This document shows, one piece after another, positions 1-8,784 of a stretch of 64,000 nucleotides of DNA. Source of the DNA: Bretschneidera sinensis (Eukaryota > Streptophyta > Magnoliopsida > Brassicales > Akaniaceae); the NCBI GenBank assembly GCA_023935145.1, contig CM043701.1, positions 71,130,317-71,194,316 on the forward strand. Direction: 5' to 3'. Within the stretch, counting starts at the first letter, position 1. The number at the start of each line of letters is the position of its first letter. Both the position numbers and the translations under genes were made by a program. Under the pieces are notes generated by a model that saw only the letters and a program-made list of their open reading frames with translations, did not search any database and was not told the origin of the DNA.

Positions 1-277
1 AAAAACACAACTGTTATTTAACTAACATGTTTAAACTAAGTTTTATTAAGGATCAAACACATTCAACCAAGGAACAAAGTGCAAAAACTCGAACCAAATC
101 AAGTATCAAGTGAAGACTGAAGATCTAGTATAGGTCTTAGAGTTTAGAACCAATGTAAGTCTCACTCATACATTGTATTAGCTTGTTCAATGGCTCAAAC
201 ACAAAAGGTTTTTCTAAAACCATTATTTTTAAATGTTTTTAATGAAAAACAGAAGAAAAACTGGGTTGGAAAACAAC

Positions 278-542
278 CCAGTCGACTGGGTACATATACC
301 AGTCGACTGGTATATGGGTCAGAAGGTACCCAGTCGACTGGATGAATTAACCCAGTCGACTGGTACTTTGACCAGTAATTTCCCAGTCGACTGGATGAAT
401 CAACCCAGTCGACTGGTAAAATGGATAGAAAGTCCCCAGTCGACTGAATGATATATACCAGTCGACTGGATACCCAGAAGGTCTGAAAACGTGTATTTTT
501 CAAGTGAACCCAGTCGACTGGTATCTCGACCCAGTCGACTGG
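278..542. repeat. Array of ten CCAGTCGACTGG palindromes
   Basis: The perfect 12-bp palindrome CCAGTCGACTGG starts at 278, 299, 330, 352, 383, 405, 458, 510 and 531, with one copy at 436 ending in GA. Intervals are 21, 31, 22, 31, 22, 31, 22, 52 and 21 bp. From 299 onward the pattern is a 53-bp period holding two sites. Short spacers keep a loose ATGAATNAAC consensus, while the 19-bp spacers have diverged in sequence but kept their length. Translations through this region give PVDW-rich peptides that are by-products of the repeat. Confidence 0.95.
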
Positions 543-637
543 TAGTTCAAAAATATGACCGTTGGACTCCAAATCTGAACATTTTAAAGTAAATCTTTTT
601 CAAATTAAAGTCCAAAACGGCCATATTAATTGATTGC

Positions 638-645
638 TATTTAAA
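638..645 (+). promoter_or_regulatory. TATA-like box of the copia LTR
   Basis: TATTTAAA lies 95 bp downstream of the palindrome array and upstream of an A-rich leader-like stretch. This is the position expected of the U3 promoter. It is assigned from sequence and context only. Confidence 0.45.
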
Positions 646-1221
646 CCCATTCAGCAAAGCATTCAAAAAAGAAGAAGCAAATATTCAAAAAGAGTTGATC
701 TCATATAATCAAGTTTTTATACTCTTGAAACACAAAAAAGCTTTGAAATAATCTTGTTGAGCCATTTCTTCAAGCTTTACTTTGAAAGAGAGACATTTCT
801 GTTGTAATAAGCTTTCATTTGCTGTCTCTCTACCTTTTACTTTACACCATCTTTGTAAAGGGATTACTTCCGAGAGGAAAGGGAAACTTCTGAAAGGAAG
901 GGGATTTTTCGGTTTAAGCAATTCCTGTAAATTGCTTATGTACGGTTTGTGCAACACTCGGCTAAGTTGTGCGACTAAGTTTTCTTAGTGGATTACTTCA
1001 AGGTGTTCCTTGAAGAGAGTGGACGTAGGGTCGGAACGAATCCGATATTGCCGAACCACTATAACTGTGTTTGCATCATCTTTCCTTAAACTCTTTATTT
1101 ACAGCTTATTACTTGTATTAATTATCTGTTGCTTATCAGTTTTTGTAAACTTGTATAATTTCCGCAAAAGTTTTTAAAAACCCAATTCACCCCCCCTCTT
1201 GGGTTGAAACCTCGAGCTATA

Positions 1222-1341
1222 ATAGTTTTGTAAGATCTAAACTTTTGTTGGACACCATGAACATTTGATTTATCTGTTTTTTTTGTTTTAGTTCTTAATT
1301 TTGTATTGCTAAGGGACTAGCAATATGTAAGTTTGGGGGTG
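1222..1341 (+). other. 3' internal end of gypsy element A with polypurine tract
   Basis: This short remnant ends in GTTTGGGGGTG (1331-1341) directly before the LTR start TGATAGG. That is the polypurine tract layout of Athila-like elements. The wording GCTAAGGGACTAGCAA just upstream resembles the matching region of E2. The rest of element A lies off the window or is displaced by the copia LTR. Confidence 0.6.
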
Positions 1342-1530
1342 TGATAGGTGCTTAAATATTCATATTTAAGCCCTCTTATTTACATTTGTTAGGTCCTTAA
1401 ATACGTTAATTTTATCTATTTTACTCCATTTGTGTGTTTTACATGTTTTTATAGGGTCTTGGAGAAAAAGAAGCAGTTTTGGCACTTAAAGGAAGAAGCT
1501 TGGAATCTCTGGAGCTGTCTCTGGACAAAC

Positions 1531-1645
1531 TGCGATCGATCGCAATATGCAATACGATCGAGCGCACATTGTGATCGAGCGCGCACAAGATGGATCGAAC
1601 GCAGCACTGCGATCGAGCGCAAGACACATGCGATCGAGCGCACAT
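1531..1645. repeat. Six-site GATCGAGCGC array in LTR A
   Basis: GATCGA cores start at 1534, 1556, 1573, 1593, 1611 and 1632, at intervals of 22, 17, 20, 18 and 21 bp. The fullest unit is TGCGATCGAGCGCA, an imperfect dyad around CGATCG. The array lies about 95 bp upstream of the TATA box. Peptides read from it are artefacts. Confidence 0.9.
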
Positions 1646-1741
1646 GTACGGGAGTGAACAGTAAACTGCAGAACCCTATTTTGGAAATAAAAGAGTTTTG
1701 TTTTTAGGAACTCATGGGCCTCTTAGGACTTCTCAAAGACC

Positions 1742-1749
1742 TATAAATA
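1742..1749 (+). promoter_or_regulatory. TATA box of LTR A
   Basis: TATAAATA is followed by ACACCTGTAAAGCACAC. The same TATAAATA...CCTGTAAA arrangement recurs in the related LTRs near 18081 and 25387 and in reverse near 15847, which supports it as the conserved core promoter. Confidence 0.65.
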
Positions 1750-2676
1750 CACCTGTAAAGCACACACAAAAGACACCACAACTTAGAGAATACTTTTCTT
1801 AGCTTTTACTTGGAATTGTAAGCTTTGGGAGAGAATTGACACCTCTTCTCTCGGGTTTATTCTTCTCTTTATGTTTAGTTTATATATGATGTTTTTAGAT
1901 AGCATGTGTAACTAACTTTCTTATAGGGCTCGATTGAAGCCCTAGTTATGCTTTCTCGTATATTTATTCATTGATAAATCTTTGCCAATAACCTTTATTA
2001 TGTTGCTTAACTTGATTAATGCCTGTGCTTATTTAAATTCCTCATATGTATGTGTATGGCCTACGTATGCATGTGGTATGGATTGGTTAGTTAGATCAAT
2101 TTGGATGACCGAGTCCTGGGTCTAACATTAGTAACGAGGGATATCTTATCCGGATACCTGGGTTAATCAACATGGGAAACCGGGAGTAGATACCATGCCC
2201 TAGGTCTCATGTGGTTGTCGATTTCCATAGTACTTATGCTTTCTTAAGGAACAACTCACGCAGATACCATACTGAGTCCCTTAAGGAAGAAAAGAGTTAG
2301 AGTAGATACCATGCCTAACTCGCTGCTTAGGGAAATCAATAGCTTAAGGAGTAGATACCATGCCCTTAGGTTGACAACCAGTAGGTATGCATGATAAGGC
2401 TAGTGCACTGATACATTATACAATTGGGAAAGTATGACTAGTGGTGGATATCAAAGCCCAATGTCTTTATTATTATCACTCACATTCAACAGTTATTTTA
2501 TTTCTTGTTACTTTAAAAAAACTAATTCTAAAAACTGAACTTTACCAATCCCTGTGGAGATGACCTTGCTTTCGCACACTACACTACACTGTTGACCTTG
2601 TGCACTTGTAAGTAAAACAAGTGCAATTATTTACTTATTTATTTAGGTATATAATCGCTCAATAGGTATCCTCTCA

Positions 2677-3709
2677 CTATTGATCATTAGTGGGTGCAGT
2701 CGGAGAGGTACTGGGTGCAAGAGGTAGTTTCTGGTGTAACTGCGCTCGATCGCAAGGGGTATATGCACTCGATTGCAATACATCAATAGGGATGTTATGT
2801 GCTATAGAAACTGGGATTTCAAGCGTCCGATGATCAACTATATATTGTACAGTTTGAAGTGTTAAGTCCTCGTCCTGAGAAGGTATGGTGAGATCGAGGT
2901 ATGGCTTGACTCGGTGTCCATTGACTGTAAATGTCTGACTACCAGTGGGGCTATGAATCTCTAAAACCCCATGTGGAAAGACCTTGGTAACCATATACAG
3001 TCCAGCCTAACGAGACTTGAGTTTGCCTCGGAACAGTCTCAATCTTAAATTGTAGAGTAGCACTTTTTGTCCTACATGAAACTCTATTCGCACTAGTTGT
3101 TTGTCATGATAAGCCTTTTCCCTTTCCTTGTAAAGCTTGGTATTCTCATATGCGTCATACCATAATTCTTCTAACTCATTTAAGTGCAGCCTCATTTTCT
3201 CACCCGCTTGTTTCATATCGAAGTTGAATTGTTTAATGGCCCAATAGGCTCGATGTTCTAGCTCCACGGGTAGATGGCAAGCTTTGCCAAAGACTAAGCG
3301 GTATGGGGACATCCCAATTGGTGCCTTATAAGCTGTCCGGTATGCCCACAGAGCATCATTGAGTCATAGGGACCAGTCCTTTCGACTAGGATTCACGGTT
3401 CTCTCTAAGACGCTTTTGATTTCTCGGTTACTTATCTCCACTTGGCCACTAGTCTGAGAGTGATATGGGGTGCCAACCTTATGGGTGATTCCATATTTTT
3501 TGATGAGTGTGGCAAAAGAATAATGATGGAAGTGGCTGCCTTCGTCACTGATGATCACTCTTGGTGTTCCGAACCGGGTAAAGATGTTATCCTATAGAAA
3601 ATTTAACACCACTTTATGATCATTAGTCTTTGAGGGGACTGCCTCGACCCATTTAGACACATAATCCACACCCACAAGAATATACAAATTACCAAAGGAA
3701 TTGGGGAAA
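2677..3709 (-). pseudogene. E1 integrase core and C-terminal region
   Basis: The minus-strand frames read [16 protein letters not shown], then ISDEGSHF (second catalytic Asp), then [15 protein letters not shown] (catalytic Glu). Downstream come [20 protein letters not shown] and the C-terminal FTVNGHRVKPYL, typical of Athila-like integrases. At least three stops interrupt it (near 3590, 3363 and 3006). The last 20 or so codons, ending PLAPSTSPTAPTNDQ, match the end of B's accessory frame (PPASSTS.TAPTDDQQ), so the two elements share a 3' segment. Two GATCGA-type motifs lie within the coding end at 2741-2778. Confidence 0.85.
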
Positions 3710-4465
3710 ATACCTGATTACACCCAAAGTATAACACAGTAGTTATAGCACAGCTTTGGGGTGTCGATTCCATAGGGAAATAAGTTAACTACAAAAGAAG
3801 GTATGAACCTTAACATAAACGATAAAAGATTAAATAAGAGAATCTGAATTGTGAGAAAATTGTGTAGATAATATGATGGATAGATAACAAGGTTTTGGGA
3901 ATCCTCCCTAGGTTCGTTGCCCTATTCCTATCTTAATTCAATTGTTTATCTCGATTGCAAGTTTCACATCCCAAACAGGCAATCGACAACTATTCAATTA
4001 AAGTGCATATGTAAACCCTAATGTAATTGTCATGAAATACTTTTTACTTTCAAGCACACATGACCTAACTTATAGATTATCAAGAAACGACAATATATCA
4101 TATGACAATACTGCAGTAATGGACAAATCTATAAGAGAAATCTACCGGACTCAATCACATCTCAACAACATCACATAAGAAGAGCATGACTAAACTTATA
4201 TGGGGGAGAAAGATACAATCACCGGATTAAGGGGAAATCTTCTAATTAAATTGAAAAGTAAATCATAATAATGTTTAATGATAAATCCACATTACAACTG
4301 AATCAAGAAAAGAAAATAAGAACAACTACACCTAGGGATTCATTCCTTCGCCTTGCTTGGAGATTAGTCAGCCATGGGGCTTCTTCTTGAGTCTTGGGAC
4401 CTTTGTCCAGCCTCCAATATGTTGATTGATTTTTTAAATTCCTATTTCTTCAAACCTAAGTGATT

Positions 4466-4473
4466 TATTTATA
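4466..4473 (-). promoter_or_regulatory. TATA box of E2 left LTR
   Basis: TATAAATA on the minus strand; the same box is at 9536-9543 in the right LTR. It lies downstream of the GC-rich motif cluster. Confidence 0.55.
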
Positions 4474-4730
4474 GTACAAGGGTTCAAGGGTATTTTTGGG
4501 CTCAAAATTGTCACTTAGAAGTCCTAATTAGGTCAGGAGACCGTGTGCGCCTCACCTCTCTCTTCTGGGCGCCTCAGCGCTCACTTTAATCTGAGAGTGT
4601 GCTTTGCTGAAGGGTGCGGCGCTGCCCTATCCATCCCGTGGTGCTAGGAGGGTTGCAAGGGATGTGGTTCTGGCCGGTGCAGTGCTGGTCATTGGGCAGT
4701 GCACCTCTCACTCTTGGTTTTTCTTCTCCA

Positions 4731-4907
4731 GGCTGGAGGGTGCGCCTCTCTTTAGTGGGCGGTGCACCTCTCACTGAAGCTTCCTCTTCTTAAGGCTGGA
4801 GGGTGCACCTCTCCTTAGTGGGAGGTGCACCTTTCACTCTTGGATTTTCTTCTCAATGCTGGAGGGTGCACCTCTCCTTAGTGGGTGATGCACCTCTCAC
4901 TCTTGTT
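4731..4907. repeat. 63-bp tandem repeat, three units, in E2 left LTR
   Basis: Units start at 4731, 4794 and 4857. Each carries GCTGGAGGGTGC, CCTCTC.TTAGTGGG and GTGCACCT.TCACT. The right LTR has a single unit (9794-9846). The third left unit is cut short before TGTTTCTTTCTTTG. Confidence 0.85.
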
Positions 4908-5226
4908 TCTTTCTTTGTTCTTTTGGGTGCTGTTTTGGAGGCCGCGGCTCAGCCCTTCCAAGCCGTGGCACACACACTTTCTTCTCTTCATTTTGTCATT
5001 CCTAAAGCAATCCTTCACTCCGATATGCATGGGATCTTTGTGCTTTATTCCACGATAGCTTTTCCCTTTCTTTTAGACTCCAAACACCTGAAAATGCATC
5101 AAAACAAATCAATGATCCAAGAATGACACTTTAGAATTGTTAAGGTATAAAAGTGCAATGAAAACCTAATTCAACCCTAAAATGCTAACAATTAAATACT
5201 GTAAAGATGCATTTTATGACTCATCA

Positions 5227-6874
5227 CAACCCCCAACTAGCTTATTACTAGTCCCTAGCAATTTAAGCGAAAACAAGAGATGAATTCTAAGGTAAAAGTC
5301 AAGACAAAGTAAAACAATGTTAGTGTTAAACCAAGAATAATTCACTTTTGTCTTAAAAATTGCACATAACACACGGCATATGGAATCATTAAATTTCACC
5401 CAAGTCCGAAAGTAATCTAAACATTAGTCTTAAAATCGTTATTGACTCTTAACATCCATCTTACTACAATCTATTAATCCGAACACCCGGATGATTTTAT
5501 GCACAACATTCATGAATACAAGTCTTGGTCTCTAAGAACATAATAACTTGTGTGACATCAATCACAAGTCAAGCTCCATAGGCTTACTTTTCAAATCACT
5601 CTCTACTATTGTAGAAAAAATCACACTACATTGGATCAATAGGTCTTTACTAAGCTTGTAACGTTAGGCTAAGGTAAAGGTTAAGAAAGAACATGAAGGA
5701 TTCAACAAGTAAAAGAACTTAATTTCTTAGTTTTGAACACAACTCTTTAAGCACTGGATAACTTTACTTCAATACCCAACTTTTCCAACCATTTTCCGAG
5801 CATTTCTTTCAACAAATCACCATTTTTTTTTCTTTCTTTCTTCTTTCTTTGCCATAATTCACTTTTTTTTTATTTTTTTATTTTGGCATATAAGACCATT
5901 CACCTCTTTTTTCATCATTTTTTTTATTTTCCACAACCCCTAACTTATCTCTTTTCATGTATTTGGGCTATGGCAGTAATATTTTTTTTCTCATACTTTC
6001 ATTCTTACTCCTCTTGAGTGCTTCTTAACAAATGTGTATAACTAGGTTCTTTTAAAAGGAAGGTAAGGATAAAATATTTTAGGCTCATAAAAGTGAGTAA
6101 ATGGGCTATTGAAAGAAACAAGGTTGAAATTCTTTTTCAAGAAAAAGGCTCAAATGGGTGACTAGTGATAAATATAGCAATGGTAAGTTTGGAAAGCTCA
6201 AACGGTTCAAAAATGGTCTATATCATATCCTAAGTAGTGTGCATTCTAGAATTCTCCTCAAGTGATTATCAAATAAGTTCTAGAGCTTATTAAGACAAAA
6301 GTATTCACAAAGTAATCACACATAAAACTTCTCTAGATACTTTAGACTATTCATACAATCTTACCACAAACTAGAGTCTCAAACCAAATCAAGATGACAC
6401 TTAAATTATTCTCAAACCGAAGCAAGATTTAACTACTTCTAAATGCTATATACTATCTCAATTAAGCTCATATCATTGACATGTGAATTACATCTAAGGC
6501 TAACACAAAGCATGCTAAAAACAAACAAAAAGGGATAACGACACCAAGCAGTTCAATGAAAAAAAAATGTATGGAAACAAAGAGATGCGTTTCCTCCACC
6601 CCCAACTTAAAAATTGCATTAACCTTAATATAAAAGAAAGAGTAAAGGAAACTCCCTTTGTAGCCAAAGGTGCACAGAAGCTGAAAATTATGCTCCACTA
6701 TTTGAACTGCTTCGTATATTTGTCCCTGAAAAAGAAATACGAAAGTAAAACTGGAAAACAACAAAATAATAATAATAAATAAGAAAAAGAAATATGAAAA
6801 ACAGTAAAAATAAAAGGATATGTTGTGGGTTGCCTCCCATAAGCGCTAAGTTTTACGTCTTCAGCCAGACGCTT
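5227..6874. other. Non-coding internal region of E2
   Basis: No supportable gene. It begins next to the LTR with the polypurine tract (plus strand CACAACCCCCAACTAG). It then holds A/T-rich sequence with a pyrimidine microsatellite-like stretch at 5826-5870 and runs of T. Short open frames here have no family match. Confidence 0.7.
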
Positions 6875-8566
6875 TTATTCCCTATTTGAAAAACATAAGT
6901 TGAATGCACCAGCCACTGCTTCACTGTCAAATTCGGTGCTCGTATGCTTTGGAGAGGCCTCAAGGATGTCATCAGTAACATCCGTAAATTTTAGCTCGAT
7001 ATATGCTCTTGTGAAGCCACGGATTAAGGTTCTGGACCTTTTCCATGAATGAGTCAATCATGTATGCTTGGTGGGTTTCATCCACATCCTCTGATTTTTT
7101 CGTTGTTGGGATGTGTAAGGACTTACCACTTAGTGTCTCAATGACATTCACCTCCTTCAAATTATTTTGTGCTAGATTTTGACCATGGGGTGTGGACTGA
7201 GCTTGAGAAGGGAACTTACCTTGCTCAGTCACACTCAAGTAGTTCATCAACTTAGACACTTGGCTCTTTAAATCCTTATGTTCTTCAACAACCTACACAA
7301 TTAAAGATTCAAGCCTTTGATTAGTCTTCCCCTATGCCTCAATAAAAGCATGTAAAGTGTCTTCTAAAGGATTCCTAAAAGATACAGGTGCATGATATGG
7401 TTCAAGACATGGTGCAGGGGGTTGTGCAAGCTACTGGTTTTTAGACTTCCAGCTGAAATTGGGGTAATTTCGCCATCCTAGATTATAAGTATCAGAGAAG
7501 GGTGCTAAAGGCTTCTTGTACATGCCTAAGGCGTTACATTGTTCTTCATACATCCCTCTCATCTCAGCAAATGTGGGGCACTCTTGGGTGAGATGATCTA
7601 CCCCGCCACACACAAAACATGGTTCAAAAGACTTGCATGATTAACCACGTGTGTTGCATTTAAGCTCTTAGTTTTTAACACCTCTAGTTCCCTAGTGAGC
7701 ATCTTGACCTTGGCCTTAAGGTTATCTTCTTCCCTAAGATAGTAAATTCCACCACCATTTGGGTTCTTTATAGGTTGTGACCTATTTGTGCTTTTAGTAG
7801 CACTAGGTTCAGTCCAAGTGTGAGCTTTTTCAGCAAGCTCATTGAGGTACTCTATGGCCTTATCAGGATCTTTCTCTAAAAACTCATCATTACACATCAT
7901 CTCTACGAATTGGCGCTCTCTATATGTAAGTCCTTCATAGAAATAGCTCACTAAGCGCCAACTCTCATACCCATGGTGAGGGCACATACTCAATAACTGC
8001 TTAAATCTCTCCCAAGATTGATACAAAGTCTCACTGTCCTTTTGTGCAAAGGTGGAGATTTGTCTTTTTAAAGCATTTATTTTATGTTGGGGAAAGTATT
8101 TATTAAAGAAAATTTAAGTCATATCAGTCCACGACCCAATAGATCATGGTCTTAGTGAGTATAGCCAACTCTTAGCTCTATCCTTCAAAGCGAAAGGAAA
8201 AAACTTAAGTTTCATAATGTCATGAGTTTCATCTTGACTATAAAAAGTCGCAACTACTTCCTCAAACTCTCTATTGTGCACATACGGGTTTTCATTTTCC
8301 AAGCCATGGAATGTAGGGAGTAACTGTATTATCCCTGTTTTAAAATCTAGTTAGGGAGTATTGGCTGGAAACATGATGCATGATGGTGTGGCTGTGCGTG
8401 TAGGGTTGAGGTAATCCTGAAGGGTCCTAGGGGGTTGATATTCATGTTCACTCATTTCTTCAGGACTAAGTGGACTATCAAATAAAGGATTTAGAAAAGA
8501 ATTTAATTCTGACTCTAGCACAGGCCTACAAGAAAATCTACCCAAAGCATCTCTATGTTTTTGCAT
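6875..8566 (-). pseudogene. E2 gag
   Basis: Fragments on the minus strand cover an Athila-like gag. 8566-8351 is an N-terminal piece. 8026-7598 is the retrotransposon gag core (SWERFKQLLSMCPHHGYESW, then FYEGL). 7613-7431 continues from a CCHC knuckle around CGGVDHLTQECP to LGWRNYPNFSW. 7259-6875 is the C-terminal tail with ETLSGKSLHIP, corresponding to the TLRSGK motif of related gags. Gag packages element RNA into particles. Frameshifts and stops separate the pieces, so no intact protein is made from this copy. Confidence 0.8.
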
Positions 8567-8760
8567 TCAAGGTAACAAAATAATGGGAAAAAATATACTA
8601 TAAAAAGAAATAATAAAATAAAATAAAAAATTAATGCAGCAAGCTAAAAGAGGGAACGAAGTTACCACCTTTACAAACTGCTTAAAAGAAAAAAAAACTA
8701 TCTACAAATCTTCTATCGTCATGTCTCAATGTTGACAATCTTCCTTGTATGTAAGTGTGT

Positions 8761-8779
8761 TTCCCCGGCAACGGCACCA
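8761..8779 (-). other. E2 primer-binding site (tRNA-Asp)
   Basis: The plus-strand sequence TTCCCCGGCAACGGCACCA matches the 3' end of plant tRNA-Asp except for one base (GCACCA for GCGCCA). It lies 5 bp from the LTR edge, as expected for minus-strand priming. Confidence 0.85.
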
Positions 8780-8784
8780 AAATT

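Larger units (their letters stand above)
1..1221 (+). mobile_element. Ty1-copia LTR, SIRE/Maximus-like (3' portion)
   Basis: No coding region is credible here. The stretch ends in TTCACCCCCCCTCTTGGG (1186-1203), a signature I associate with the 3' end of SIRE/Maximus-type copia LTRs. It holds a palindrome array (278-542) and a TATA-like box (638-645), the order expected of U3 then R/U5. No tRNA-iMet primer site follows, so this is more likely a 3' or solo LTR than a 5' LTR. The start lies off the window, and the right boundary is uncertain between about 1205 and 1254. The flank from there on looks like gypsy 3' sequence, so the copia element probably inserted into gypsy element A. Confidence 0.55.
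1342..2664 (+). repeat. 3' LTR of Athila-like gypsy element A
   Basis: The sequence is homologous over its whole length to the LTRs at 17700-18984 and, in reverse, 14950-16231. It runs from TGATAGGTGC to a decayed CAATA end where the relatives have CAACA. No primer-binding site follows, and minus-strand E1 sequence starts at once, so this is the 3' LTR of a plus-strand element inserted in E1's post-pol region. The other half of the insertion is off the window, so no target duplication can be seen. Confidence 0.75.
3715..5226 (-). repeat. E2 3' LTR (left)
   Basis: It starts on the minus strand with TGATGAGTCATAAAATGC and ends at 3715. It is 132 bp longer than its partner, mostly because of two extra copies of a 63-bp tandem unit. 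A TATA box (minus strand TATAAATA) is at 4466-4473. The upstream U3 is rich in GGTGCACCTCTC-type and CCGCGG-type motifs. Confidence 0.85.

Noticed and set aside
278..542. CRISPR-like array
   Set aside because: The repeat is only 12 bp, spacers alternate between 9-10 and 19 bp, there is no leader or cas gene, and the context is a plant LTR.
195..572. Open frames on both strands with PVDW and QSTG repeats
   Set aside because: They are translations of the CCAGTCGACTGG array. A perfect palindrome gives open frames on both strands without being a gene.
1432..1707. Small Arg- and Cys-rich proteins over the GATCGAGCGC array
   Set aside because: Frames arise from the motif array within a non-coding LTR and are open on both strands.
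1342..2664. LTR A as the 3' LTR of element E1
   Set aside because: It is in the opposite orientation to E1's 5' LTR and is preceded by a plus-strand polypurine tract, so it belongs to a different insertion.
4586..5126. Possible secreted or Cys-rich proteins in the E2 LTR
   Set aside because: They lie in the tandem U3 repeats, are open on both strands and have no family match.
8761..8779. tRNA-Asp gene fragments at the primer sites
   Set aside because: Only the last 18 or so bases match and each lies beside an LTR, so they are primer-binding sites.
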